From the NCBI RefSeq assembly GCF_947179515.1, contig NC_067474.1, positions 95,731,324-95,795,323 on the forward strand: 64,000 nt of DNA, read 5' to 3'. The translations under genes were made by a program, and so were the position numbers. Below, one piece after another: positions 21,780 through 33,489 of this stretch. Within the stretch, counting starts at the first letter, position 1. Each line of letters begins with the position of its first letter. This DNA is from Apodemus sylvaticus. Its lineage: Eukaryota; Chordata; Mammalia; Rodentia; Muridae. The notes beneath the pieces are model-generated. The model worked only from the letters and a program-made list of their open reading frames with translations. It did no database searches and was not told the DNA's origin.

Positions 21780-23345
21780 TTATTCAATTAAAGCAATTTA
21801 TTCCTTCAAATTTGACCTCTTAATTATTCATACTGATGATAAAAAGGAAGTTGACTTAAAACATTTACCTATTAGTTATTCATTTGATAAACATGTATTC
21901 AATTCCTACTATGAGATAATTAGTCCTCTGGGCATTTCAAGAGAAAAAATAGAGACATTTTGCACCTCTGAAAGGCATGTTTTAAAAATGCTTAATGTCA
22001 AAAGACCTACTGTGTGTTGATTATCATGTAATGAGAGAAAAACCAAAGGCAGTGTGTTCAAAGTACCACAGATGTATGCATCCATTAGGCTGAGCCTTTT
22101 GGAATTGCTACTACTCAGAGATTTTAACCCACTAAGGGAGAGCTTTTTCTATCTTCACAGGACATAACTGCAAACCACATATTTAAAATACTTCAAAAAA
22201 AGTCTATCTGTACTGAATATGTAGATTTTTTCTTATTCCCTAATCAAAGAATACCACAATTTGTCTGACTTGTAAGAGAAGCAAAGATTATTGAAAGAAT
22301 GTAAGGCTTTCCATAGGTTATAGGGAAATACGAGACCACTTCCTGGAAGAGATTTGAACACCCTGGAATTTGTTATGTGGCCCATCCCCCAAGTACACTA
22401 AGTGCTAACTCTGTTTCAGTTGGATAATCGACAAGGTTTTATGGTTGGGAAAAAGATACAAGTGCCTGATGACAGGGCCTGGGGCAGTTGCGCGCACTGG
22501 TGCATGGGAAGTCCTTCTGAGGCCTTTGCTAGCTTTATGCTGTGCCCTGAAGAAAGAACAATCCTGCCAAGCAAATACCTGGGAGGTAAAAGTGGGGACT
22601 GCAGGGAGGGGAAGACAGAGGAAGAAACACTGAGAAAAACATCCTGAGAGAAAGAGATCTTAGTAGAAAAGGCAAACGTGGCATTCAGTAACTGGTTTCT
22701 CCATGAGACAGGCTTCATTCAGGGCATTGGACAGCGGGCCAAGCAGCCAGTCACTAAGAAGGCCTCTTCAAATGGAATACAATCTAAGGACACAACTTAG
22801 GAACTTTCTTCATTCTTACTTACTATAGTACTAGAAACTAGAAATCTTAGCAAAAGAAACTGTACAACAGAAAGAAAAGGCATCAAAAATGAAAAGGATA
22901 AAAGTTAAATTATTCTTCCCATTTATAGATATCACAGCAGACTCTATTAAACATTTTTAGAATGTATACATTAGTTCAGTAAATTAGACAAAAACAAAAC
23001 AAACACACACACACAATTTCTTCCTTTAATTTTTGTGTTTCTAAACACAAATAGTAAACATGGGTGAAAAGAAAATTAAGGAAGCAACCTTCTTCACGAC
23101 ACTTTAAAAAAATAAAGAAGAATTCTGCAACAAAATTATAAAACACTGATAATAATAGGAACACAAAAAGTGAAAGATATCCTATGCTCACACTATCCAA
23201 AGCAATGGAGAGATTCAATCTCACCAGAAAATGTGCAATTAATCAGAAAAATGTTAAGACTACAGTGAGTAATCATCTTACTCAGCTGAACATCCATCAC
23301 CAAAAAGACAATAAATAACAGATGCAGAGAAACAGAAACACTGCT
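21780..23345. other. Long intron, mostly unique AT-rich sequence
   Basis: No exon or RNA gene. 22980-23020 holds a short CA tract. Nothing else recognised. Confidence 0.45.
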
Positions 23346-23349
23346 AAAA

Positions 23350-23760
23350 GGAATGTAAAATAACAGGAGTTTTTTTTTGAGAAATGTTATGCAGATTCCT
23401 CAAAAAAAATTACATATGATCCAACAATCCCACTCTTCATTGGCTACCCAAAGGAGATGAAATTTTTATAACAAAAAGACACTTATATCCCCATGTTTAT
23501 TGCAGCATTAATCATGATAGTCAAAATGTGGGACCACTCCAGATACCCTTCAATGGATGGATAAATAAAGAAAATATGATATGTTTATGCTATGCCAGTC
23601 CCAGCAACATGGTTAGAGCTCAAAAACACTTTGTTAAGTGAAACAATCCAGATATGTGAAGCAATAACTCAGAAGTACAAGAAGGAATTGTGGATAGTAT
23701 CCAGAGAAGGAGAGGAAAAAGAAATGAAGAGATACTTTTACAGTGAGAGAAGTGTGTTAG
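23350..23760 (+). mobile_element. Old L1 3' region, sense
   Basis: 'catatgatccaacaatcccactctt...accctcaatggatggataaa'-like sequence ('ccagatacccttcaatggatggataaataaagaaaatatgat', 'agtcccagcaacatggttagagctcaaaaacactttgttaagtgaaa') is the hallmark end of L1 ORF2 / 3' UTR in old mammalian subfamilies. Not intact. Confidence 0.75.
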
Positions 23761-24029
23761 GGACAGGAGTGTGGAGGATGAGAGAAGGGTCTCCTTTGTG
23801 GAAGAGAGTAAATGGATGGAACCAATGCATGACTATAATGCAGTCACAGCATCACCACCTTCTTTTCCTTAATCCAACCCAGCCTCTAGACACCCCCCTT
23901 GCTCTCTTTCAAATTCATGGCTTCTTCTTCCATAGTGTGTGTGTGTATGTTCCTAAATACATAAATACAATCTGCTCATCTCTACAATACTACTTGTATG
24001 CTTATGTTCTCAAGGTTGACCATTTTAGT

Positions 24030-24970
24030 ATTAGATAATCAATTGGTGTACTCTTTCCTGGAGGAGACCATTTCTCACACTCTCAGCATCCCTTAATTGT
24101 CTGTAGTTATTTGTTTAGGACTGACGCTCCCCTTGTCTAAGATTGAGGCCACATGACCCTGCTCCCTCCCAAGTTAGTTTGTCTATAGGAATTATCCTTC
24201 TTTAAGTCAAGTTTATATACCAAGTGGATGAGTCCTTCATATGTGTAGCTTCTCTAACATTTCACAGCAGACTTTCTGTTCTTTGTTATAATCTTTCAGA
24301 CTCCTCTTCCACAATGATCCCTGAACCTTCTGTGCCAGAGTTGTGTTGTAGATGTAGTTAGTTGGGACTGGACTCCAGGACTCTGCATTTTAATTGGTTG
24401 CGGTTTTCTGTAATTATCTCCATCTATAGCAAAGAGCAGTTTCCTCAGTGAGAGGTGAGGACAATATTTACTTGTGGGCATAAGCACAAATGTTTAGCTT
24501 GTTGTTAGGGATTGTAGTGGTTTAGTGAAGTAGTGGTTGCAGGTTCTCCTCCAAGATTCATGGTTTCACTACCCCTAGGTAGTCGGCTAGGTCTCCAGTC
24601 CCAGGCATGATTTCCTTGTTGTTGAGTCTTGAGTTGAACTAGAGTTACCACCAAGGTATGTGTGCCACTACTTCACCTTATGGTTATCATTTCATACTGG
24701 TCATTGTTCTGGTGTGTAGGAGTCATCACTGGATAGAAGCATTGCTTACTTCCATCCTTTGGAAGCTTGTATGGCACTTTCTTGGTGGGTACCATGAAAG
24801 ATAGCCCTCTGGGAGAAGGCTTTACGGTAAGCTCCAGTTCACGGCCCTCTGGGCCCTGTGTTTGAAGTGATGGAGTCTTCAGCTATAGGGCCTTACCTTC
24901 TACCTGTGAGGGTGAACAATTCCCCATAGACATGCCTGCAGGCCATGCCAATACAGATAATTCCTCACTG
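24030..24970 (-). mobile_element. Rodent L1 (Lx-type) 3' UTR, antisense
   Basis: Read on the minus strand it gives 'aggaaactgctctttgctatagatggagataattacagaaaaccgcaacc' and 'gtccagtcccaactaactacatctacaacacaactctggcacagaaggttcagggatcattgtggaagagg', which follow in order the familiar Lx 3' UTR. No ORF survives. Confidence 0.7.
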
Positions 24971-25539
24971 AGACTCTTTTCCAGGTGATTTTAAGTTGTG
25001 TCAAGTTGACAGTTAAAGGTAAAAGTGATAAAATTAATCAAAACACTGAAGCAAGGGTTAGAATAGATAAGTCACTAAAGCGTCAGATCTTTAATGCCAG
25101 AACTCTTGATATCTGAACAGTGCTAAAAGAGTACCAGTGGAGCAAAGAAGTGACATTTGAGGAAATGTAACATTCAAAACACCCTTTGAACCTAGTATTC
25201 TTTCTAATCTAATTAAGATATCTATGTGAAATCATTTCCCCATTGTCCTTCTAGGCCTTATACTTAATAGCTCCTTATATGGACATCACACTAGAAGAGA
25301 TTCAGATGTTTGTAAACCCACCTTTTAGTATTTGGAAGTCAGTGTAAAAGAACATGGTTCATCCTACTGTGATTTACCTTGCTTTGTGAGCCTGCTGAAG
25401 ATATTTCAATTATTCATAAAACAATAACCATTGGACTTTAAATCCCTTTCTTGTAAGACTATTCGTATGGGGAGGCTGGTAGTATGTAAACTTGAGTCTG
25501 GTCTGGGTTACATAGCAAATTTGTCTACATTTTGCCGTG

Positions 25540-25864
25540 TGTGATGATTTGTATATGCTCGGCCCTGGGAGTGGCACTGTTAGAAGGTGTGGCCCTGTTG
25601 GAGTAGGTGTGTCACTGTAGATGTGGGCTTTTAAGCCCCTCATCCCAGCTGCCTGGAAGCCAGTAATCTGCTAGCAGCCTTCAGATGAAGATGTAGAAGC
25701 CTCAGTTCCTGTTGCATCATGGCTGCCTGGACACTGCCATGCTCCTTCCTTGATGATACTGGACTGAATTTCTGAACCTGTAAGCCAGCCCCAACTAAAT
25801 GTTTTTATAAGACGGTGCCTTGGTCATGGTGTCTGTTCACAGCAATAAAACTGTAACTAAGACA
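25540..25864 (+). mobile_element. MT-type MaLR solo LTR with target duplication
   Basis: It starts TGTGATGATTTG, ends ACTAAGACA (TG...CA), and contains 'gtggccctgttggagtaggtgtgtcact', 'agctgcctggaagccagtaatctgctagcagcc' and 'gtaagccagccccaactaaatg'. The flanks CCGTG (25535-25539) and CCATG (25865-25869) are a 5-bp duplication with one mismatch. It is a solo LTR with no internal sequence. MT LTRs are known oocyte and early-embryo promoters. Confidence 0.88.
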
Positions 25865-26244
25865 CCATGTCCTAAAAATCTGAGTAACGTTGAATTCAAA
25901 AATAGAGGACTAATATCATTGGTGGAAGAAATTGAAGACAGCATAGAATTCTGGCTCTGGCATGATTTTTACTGGCTGTTTTTATCCAGCTTTACAGGGA
26001 GAATTAGGAGCTAAATGAAGAGGAGGAAGATGTAAAATGTGCAGTTCAGTTCATCGAGGAATTAAATATGCTGTAAGCTATGAACAAAACAAGTGTCAGT
26101 GAGTGGTTGTAGCTTTAAAAGGTAGCAGCATCCTTTGATGACGAAATATGGGATGTGGCTGGGTGACATTACATTTCAGGAAGCAATAAAATCTGGTGGC
26201 TGGAAGGATCCAGAGCATAAAACTGCAAACTCATTTGAAAGCCT

Positions 26245-26246
<2 letters not shown>

Positions 26247-26287
<41 letters not shown>

Positions 26288-26315
26288 CTGTGAGTGTGTG
26301 TGTGTGTGTGTGTGT
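26247..26315. repeat. (TG)n microsatellite
   Basis: About 33 TG units with two short interruptions. Confidence 0.95.
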
Positions 26316-26419
26316 TTAAAGAGAGAACAGTGGGCGTGCCATGCATGCTTGAACATGATCGCCTAGGAAGACATTTTTCAAGATTCTTCCACACAGGCAT
26401 TCAGAGGCTGCTTTCATCA

Positions 26420-26880
26420 TGGTCCAGGACCACCAGTACTTAAGATGGCAGCCAGCCTTGGCTTTGTCTAGGTGGTTCTGGTTTTACTGGCACACACCAT
26501 TCAAGAGTAAAGAGATCGTGGAGCCATGAGCTCCAATTTTAAAGGAAAGCCTGTGAGACACGGCTCCCAGTTTGAGGCAGTATTTGGGAGTCAATGGAAC
26601 CTTTTGAGGCAGAAGCTAGCTGGGAGAGGTAGATAACCAACAATCGGTGGGCTTTGGAGGCCACAGCTCAGATCCTGGCTCCAGGCTTGTTCTTTGCATC
26701 TTGAACTGTCATGTGAAGGGACTCTGCCTCAAGCCCCTGACACCAAATGAGATTCTCTGTCACGCCTTTGTGGCTGTGAATGGCTGAAAACCCTCAGAAA
26801 TCAATGCACAAAATATCTTCCTTCCCATCAATTGTTTCTGTCAGGTATCTGTCACAGTGACTCAATGGTAAGTAATACAG
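26420..26880 (+). mobile_element. Possible MaLR LTR, sense, old
   Basis: It ends '...aaaatatcttccttcccatcaattgtttctgtcaggtatctgtcacagtgactcaatggtaagtaatacag', which resembles the 3' end of MaLR-type LTRs ('tcaggtattttgtcacagcaacaagaaaagtaactaatacag'). Poorly preserved at the 5' side. Confidence 0.45.
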
Positions 26881-27054
26881 TGTTCCACTCAGTCAGCCTT
26901 CCCATGCCCTCTTACTTCCTCCATAGAATTTTCAGACTAAAGAAACTATAAACAGAGAAACTGTGATAGTGTGTGATTTAACTCCAGCAAGAGGAAATAT
27001 ATGATACCATTTCTGGGCAAATGTTACTAACTTAGATCTAAGTAGATGACTTGG

Positions 27055-27437
27055 GGTTTCAGTTGCTGTGATGAAACATCATGACAAAAGTAACTTGAAG
27101 AAGAAAGGGTTTATTTCTATTACCCTCCCATATAACAGTTCCATCATCAAAAGCAGTCATGGCAATAACTCAAACATTTCAGGAACCTAGAGGCAGGGGC
27201 AGATGCAGATGGCATGAAGGGATGCTGCTACTGGCTTGCTCCTCAAGGCTTGCTCAGTCTGCTTTCATATAGAACCCAGGGCCACCAGTCCAGAGGTGAC
27301 ACTGCCTACATCAATCAATAACTAAGAAAATGCTCTACAGCCTTGCATATAGGCTGATCTGATGGAGGAATTTTCTCAATATAAGATCCCTCTTTCCAAA
27401 TCACTCTAGCTTGTGTCAAATTGACACAGAATTAAGC
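27055..27437 (-). mobile_element. MT-type MaLR LTR, antisense
   Basis: 'gctgtgatgaaacatcatgacaaaagtaacttgaagaagaaagggtttatttc', 'aggaacctagaggcaggggcagatgcagat', 'actggcttgctcctcaaggcttgctcagtctgctttcatatagaacccagg' and 'ctagcttgtgtcaaattgacacagaa' follow the reverse complement of a rodent MT LTR over its whole length. It has the opposite orientation to the copy at 25540. Confidence 0.75.
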
Positions 27438-27629
27438 AAGAAAGAAAATATGCAAAGAAGGACATTATGAAGTGTCACTGAGCTACGGTTCTCCTTCCAT
27501 GTGGAAGGGCTCTTCTATTTGTACACTTAGCTAACAATCCTCCAGCACAGCCTAGACTATACTCCACTATGGCCCATGGAACTCAGTGCTGTGCCTTGCA
27601 AATATCAGATGCTGAGTTAATATTTTCTT

Positions 27630-27792
27630 TCTTTTTTGTTTTTGTTTTTCAAGACAAAGTTTCTCTGTGTAACAGCCCTGACTGTCCTAGAACTCACTTT
27701 GTAAATCAGTCTCGCCTCTAACTCACAAAGATCTACTTCCTTCTGCCTCCCAAGTGCTGGATGAAAGGCATGCACTACCAGCCCCAGCTTGG
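27630..27792 (-). mobile_element. B1 SINE, antisense
   Basis: 'caagacaaagtttctctgtgtaacagccctgactgtcctagaactcactttgtaaatcagtctcgcct...cctcccaagtgctgg' is a near-complete antisense B1. Confidence 0.85.
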
Positions 27793-27794
27793 GG

Positions 27795-28380
27795 TAAGTA
27801 TTTTCTTTCTTTAACTGAACACTTCACATGGTGGGAAGAAGTGTCAACTGGGTAACAATGCATTGAGATAACATCAGTGGGAACCCAGTCTTACAAACAT
27901 GCATTTGTGTTCTGTCTGTCATGAACCATTTCAAGACATCATCTCGCTTTCAAGAAACTTAGAAAGGAGACTAGTTACTCCGAGGGAGTTGGCTGGTGGT
28001 CATTAGACTTCTAAAATTAATGGCGTCATTGCTTTAGGTGACTTGCTTTGGTAATGTCATCTTGATTTAGAAATCTGTAAGTTAAATGGTCAAATTCTTC
28101 TGGTTGGCTAAAAAGGGACTTGGGGTCGGGGTGGGGGCATTTAGAACAGTGGATCAAGTGCTGCTGCTCTTTCTATAGTTTCTGAAATTCAATATCAAAC
28201 TCAGATGAGAAGTACCTCTGTCCATGGTGACCATGCTTACTAAGTGTGGTGCAGGCTGCAATCTGCTTCATCTTTCATTGCAAAAATCAAAAAGTATCAA
28301 GATTGTAATGTTATGGGAGCCCATGACAGGGAGTGGCATTAAGACTGGAATGCCTTCACTGGTCACAGGTTGTCACTTAC
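27795..28380. other. Intron flank of exon 13 donor
   Basis: Unique sequence, nothing recognised. Confidence 0.4.
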
Positions 28381-28633
28381 CTGTATGTTTGTATGTCACA
28401 GTCCCTGAGATGACATCTCCCTGAGAGAACCTGTCCACGTAGAGTCCAGCCTTTCTCACCACTCCACACTGAGGCTCTCGGGCAATCATAAACAGCAGTT
28501 CCAAGTCATTGCTGTCTGCATCAGTAGCGGAAATGTATTCAGGGGTGATAGTCACCTCTCCACCCTCTGAGCAGTGCATCATGGGGATGAGGTCAGCCTT
28601 CAGAACAGGTGGCTCATCATTCACAGGGAATAC
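28381..28633 (-). CDS. Frem1: Frem1 exon 13: CSPG repeat 6, first half
   Basis: 253 bp. The acceptor is gttcctgcttag|GTATTC (phase 0) and the donor CATACAG|GTAAGT, a perfect consensus (phase 1). It encodes VFPVNDEPPVLKADLIPMM, HCSEGGEVTITPEYISATDA, DSNDLELLFMIAREPQCGVV and RKAGLYVDRFSQGDVISGTV, ending TYKHT. 'VFPVNDEPP' ends repeat 5; 'SEGGEVTI', 'ATDADSNDLEL' and 'REPQCGVV' open repeat 6. A 7.8-kb intron, the longest in the window, follows on its 3' side. Confidence 0.95.
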
Positions 28634-28639
28634 CTAAGC

Positions 28640-29385
28640 AGGAACAAAAGATTACATTTTTAAGAAAAAGAAAGAAGTGACAAATACCCCCACTGGTAAA
28701 CCATAGCTCACAGTCGCAGTGACAGGCATTTTTCATCTTCTGGACACATGGAACAATGGCCATGGAATTTGGCCAAAGCAGCCTGAGCATTTTTTTTTTC
28801 TTTTTTACTTTCTCCATTGGTTGAGGCATACTCCACATGAGAGTCATCTTAGACAGGAATGAGAGTCTGTGGTTATAGCCGGGAACCCATTATTTTCAGA
28901 AGACAAAGCAGAAATGCAATATAAAGCACTCCTCATTTTAACACACAGACTTTCATTAAATTCACACACACTCCAGAAGAATTCTGGGCCCAGCAGTCTG
29001 ATGCATGGACATTCATAGGATGAAAGTTATTTTTATTTTAAGTTATTTGGTGATTCAAGGCTTTCTGCCACCTTCAGTTTTTGGCCACTCACAGATTTTC
29101 CTTGGCTCCACAATAAGCTACAGGCTCATGTCAAACACCTTGAGTGACAGGTTACATTCCATGGCCATTCAATCAGCTCCAGGTTTTATCTTGAAAAAAA
29201 ATATTTTTCTCTCACATTCATGGAAAGGAAGTTTCAAGTAAAAAGGAAAACAAAGGAACTGGGGGTTGTACTGGGTCTCTGGATTTAAAAGGAATATGTA
29301 AAATCATAAAATGTACACTCGAGAGATAAGAATGAAGAGAAGCTTCCTCAGAGTTCACAGCTACAGTCTGATCATACTGAAAGAG
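28640..29385. other. Intron between exons 12 and 13, unique part
   Basis: No element recognised; the interval ends at a GTTT/TTGC simple repeat. Confidence 0.4.
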
Positions 29386-29387
29386 TT

Positions 29388-29490
29388 CCTGTTTGTTTGC
29401 TTGCTTGCTTGCTTGCTTGGTTGATTGGTTAGTTGGTTGGTTAGTTGATTGGTTGTTTGTTGTTTGGTTGTTTGTTTGGTTGGTTTAATT
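29388..29490. repeat. T/G-rich tetranucleotide repeat (TTGC, TTGG, TTTG)
   Basis: It begins as (TTGC)n, then drifts to TTGG/TTAG/TTGTT units over about 100 bp. Confidence 0.9.
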
Positions 29491-29549
29491 TTATGGCTGT
29501 TTGGATGGTTGTTTTCTTGGTTGGTTTTGATCAGATCTTAACTTTGAGT

Positions 29550-30115
29550 CTGTGTACCCTTTCAGCCCTACACAATCTTCCACATACTTTAGCCAAAGCA
29601 ATCTTTATAAAACATCAAGCTGTTGGCCTGCAGGAACCTTCCCTGTCCCCTCTGCTCCTCCGACCCCCATACTTCTCCAAGAAGTCTCTGGTGTGACTGC
29701 TGTGGCTGCCTTCACTACCCCATCCCACTTTGACTGGAGCACACACACCTCACCATCTCCTCTGGCCTCTGCTGCACCCCTTGAGCCTGCCCAGTACATC
29801 CTGTCTCCCTCTCTTTGTGCAACTAATTTCTGCCTGGGATCCCATGTGTGTTTTTCAGGGAAGGGCTTCCTGTTCACTCAGGTTAATTAAGAAGCTTCAA
29901 TTACTTATGCTGCTGTTCATAAAACACACATACATTTTAATCAATTATCTTTGTGATTATCCAGTTAGTAGCTGTCAGCATCTGTGGTCTGCAACATCAA
30001 GAATAGGAACCTCATTTATCTTGTTCATAATTGTTCTATAAGCATCTATTTAAGACCCCACATATATTACAGGAGGCGCTTATTAAATGTTTGTTGAATA
30101 AATAAATGAGTTGCT
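29550..30115 (+). mobile_element. Ancient LINE L2 3' end, sense
   Basis: 'ttcagccctacacaatcttccac', 'agcaatctttataaaacatcaagctgttggcctgcaggaac', 'tgcctgggatccca' and the final 'aggcgcttattaaatgtttgttgaataaataaatgag' give the characteristic order of an L2 3' end with its short repeat tail. Diverged. Confidence 0.55.
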
Positions 30116-30119
30116 ATGG

Positions 30120-31667
30120 TTACTATGCATTCAAAGGGTAATGATGGCAAGACAGGTACCCAGAGCACCATGATGATGCTTTCCTCTCAAGGGCACAGGG
30201 ATGGGCTCCTAGATGTTTCAGCTTAGCTACTTCATCAAAGGTTTAAAAAATATAATTGTCTGCTTTCCTTTTGGTCTATGAAGAAAAATAGTTATCGTTG
30301 TTCATGTCTTCTGTGAGAACCCGTTAAAGACTCACACCATTCTTTCTTGACTATAACAAATTTTATCAATTCATTTTACATGGATGATAACTCTAAATGG
30401 TCATTGTGAGAAAAAGAAAAAAAAGAAAGCACAAGCAACTCTGTTCAAAATGGTTTGGTGTGGCTTTCAGAAACCATGCCCTTTAACTTAAAAAGTAGAA
30501 ATACTCAGTTTCTTTCACCAAGATGAAAGAAATCTCCATACATAATCGGATGGTCATACATATGACAGATAACATACTGGATTTGGCTCTTTCCTTTAAA
30601 AAGATGTATAAAAGAACAGGGAAGCTTTCTTTATATGTAAAAGTTTTCCAGAAAAAAAATATTCCTCCTGGAAGCTGAAAACAGCCTTCTGTTTCCCACA
30701 GAGGCACCATAGGTCATTGTGAGGACTGAGGAGAAAGTGAGAGATAGCTTGCATAGTGCCTGCCACAGAAAGCAATCAAGACCAAGCAAGTAGAAGCATG
30801 GCCACATGACGAGGAAGCACATCTCACATACACCGTCGAGTTCATGACTCGGAACCAGCAGTTCTGGAGTCCAGTGTACTAACTAAAGAGAGATAATTCC
30901 TTCCCTGGATATTTTAAAAACCAATCTATATAAATATTAACACTCTTTATTAATGGCCAGCTATAAAATATCTTACAAATATATAGCAATTTTATATCAC
31001 TAAAAATGTAGACCATATTCAAACAGGAAGAGACGGCAGAGAGCATGACAAGAATACTGGGTGGTCCTTCAGGGAACATGATAAGCTTCTTGATCAGCAA
31101 CTATGAAAACTTGCAAATGATACACACGATGCTCATGTACCCAGTTACTCACTCAGCAAAGAAGAACCAAAGTTCTTGGAAGTTCTTTGAACCTGTCTCA
31201 ACTTTGTCAGCAGACTTTCTTTGTCAAAGGAAAGGGGCAAATGACAAACCGCATACCAGGCTTGTGGTATAGATGACCCTAATGGAGCCCCATGGCTTCT
31301 TTAGCATGGCTTCTTCCATAAGCAAGGAGAATCCCAGTGGTTCTAAACAGTCTTCCCAACTGCTAAGTAAGCTTGAGTGTCACGGTTCAAAGATATTAGA
31401 CATACTTTATATTTAGAATGGACCACTTTTAAAATTATCTGGATTTAAGCTTAAATGGTTCTAACTTTAGATAAACTGGGGTAGAGGTAGGGAAAGAGAA
31501 AACAAATATGTCTAATTTACAGATATAATCTTCACCTCTATTGCCTGGCTCCAGACACACACAGGTATAGCTGGCAACCTTTTACTTTAGAGTCTTTGTG
31601 TTTTGAGACCCTGAGAGGTTCCCAGAATAGACTTTACATTCAAATGATTCAGGGAGGAAAAACCTAC
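30120..31667. other. Intron sequence up to exon 12
   Basis: 1.5 kb of mostly unique AT-rich sequence. Nothing recognised. Confidence 0.4.
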
Positions 31668-31761
31668 CTCAATGTGGAGACTAAATTGTGCTGAATTGGT
31701 GCCATCTGTGACCTCCAGGAATACCTCATCCTGAAGAACCTCAGATCCATCGTGCTGATAC
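31668..31761 (-). CDS. Frem1: Frem1 exon 12: CSPG repeat 5, second half
   Basis: 94 bp. The acceptor is tctccttgcag|GTATCA and the donor ATTGAG|GTAGGT. The incoming AG plus G gives Arg, then 31 codons: YQHDGSEVLQDEVFLEVTDG followed by TNSAQFSLHIE, phase 0 at the end. 'RYQHDGSE' and 'LEVTDGTNS' are the conserved second-half motifs of a CSPG repeat. It was read directly from sequence; exons 11 and 12 form one frame-preserving pair (209 + 94 = 303 bp). Confidence 0.93.
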
Positions 31762-31911
31762 CTGCAAGGAGAGTATGGAAGGATCTCTCAAAAATACATG
31801 AGTGCAAGTAGAGCCATGCAATGGAATCACCCCTCTGTAACCATGGTCATGACTTCAGTAAATAAATATGTATATAAAGAAGTAAGAAAAGAAGCAGTTT
31901 AAATCTCAGTG

Positions 31912-33145
31912 GAATACTACTCAGCTATTAAGAACAAGGACATCCTGAGTTTTGCAGGCAAATGGATGGAACTAGAGAAGATTATCCTGAGTGAGGTAAC
32001 TCAGACCCTAAAGGACATGTATGGTATATTCTCACTAATAAGTGGATGTTAACAACAACAAAAAAAGTACAGAGTACCCAAGGTACAGTCCACAGAACTC
32101 AAAAAGGTCAACAAGCTGAAGTGCCCAAGTGAGGACACCTCAGTCCCACTTGGGAGGGAGAAGAAAGCAATCACAAGTTGGGAGGGAGGGAGGGACCTGG
32201 GAGGGAAAGTAGATGGGGGGAGTGGAGGGGACAGGGGAACCTGATCTGGTATTGGGTGAGGAAAAAGGACTGAAGCCCTGAGGGCCAGCAGGAAGAATGG
32301 AAACAGGCAACCTCAGGAGATAGGATGTTGGGGGGGACCTTCCAGAATGCACCAGAGACCTGGGAGGTGAGAGACTCTCAGGACTCAAAGAGACCTTAGA
32401 TGAAATGCCTGACAGTAGGGAGAGGGAACTTATAGAGCCCACCTCCAGCAGGAAGACAGGGCATCAAATGAGGGATGGGGGCCATCCCACAGTCACAACT
32501 CTGACCCATAATTGTTCCTGTCTGAAAGAACTACAGGGATGGAAATGGAGAGGAGCCTGAGGGAAAAAAACTGTCCAGCATCAGGCCCAAAGTGGGATCC
32601 AGTTCAAGGGGAGGTCCCAAGGCCTGACAGTATTACTGAGGCTATGGAGCACTCAAAAACAGGGACCTAGCATGACTGCACTCCAGAAGACCCATCAAGC
32701 AGCTGAAAGAGTCAGATGCAGATATTTACACCCAACCAATGGACAGAAGCAGCTGATCCCTGTTGTTGAATTAGAGAAGGCTGAAAGAAGCAGAGAAGAA
32801 GGGAGACCCTGTAGGAGGACCAGCAGTCTCAATTAAACTGGACTCCTGAGATCTTTCAAACACTACACCACCAAGCAGGCAACACACACCAGTTGATATG
32901 AGGCCCCCAACACACATACAGTAGAGGACTGCCGGGACTGTGTTCATTCAGAGATGATGCACCTAACCCTCAAGAGACTGGAGGCCCCAGGGAGTTTAGA
33001 GGTCAGGTGGGGTGGGCGGTGAGGACATCCATGTGGAGACAGGAGGTAGGGAGGAGGCATGGAATGTGGAACAGTCTGAGGGTGGACAGGGGTGGGGAGG
33101 AATAAAATATTGAGTGTGAAAGAAAATTAATTAATTAAAACTCTA
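31912..33145 (+). mobile_element. 5'-truncated rodent L1, 3' end with long 3' UTR
   Basis: It begins with 'tggaatactactcagctattaagaacaaggacatcctgag...aggcaaatggatggaactagagaagattatcctgagtgaggtaac', the end of L1 ORF2. The G/A-rich 3' UTR ('ggaaagtagatggggggagtggaggggacaggggaacctgatctgg') leads to an A-rich end near 33145. It lies 150 bp from exon 12 on the acceptor side, in the antisense orientation relative to Frem1. No target duplication was obvious. Confidence 0.85.
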
Positions 33146-33299
33146 AATGCAAAGATATTTTACCACTCGAGATCCCTAAAGGTAAAATTGTTCCACCTGG
33201 GAAAACATTGTGCATGCATTGGTAATTTGTCTCCAAATCACGAAACAGCCTTTTGGGGGCTTGAAAGAGACCTTAATAGTTAAAATTCTGTTCTGTTCT

Positions 33300-33485
33300 T
33301 AGAGAAGACCTGAGGTCGGTGACCAGCAGCTCCCAGCCACCATTCCAGTTTGGGGGGGTAGGGGGGGCTCTGATGTCTCTGGCCTCCATCGGTGCCCAGA
33401 CTCACAATACACATACTTGTATAGGTATGGACATGCATGCACAATAACACAGAGACACACATCATTAAAAATAATCTTGAAAATA
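33300..33485 (+). mobile_element. B3-like SINE fragment, sense
   Basis: 'gggggctctgatgtctctggcctccatcggtgcccagactcacaatacacatacttgtataggtatggacatgc' resembles the 3' half of B3, followed by an A-rich end. Confidence 0.5.
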
Positions 33486-33489
33486 AATT

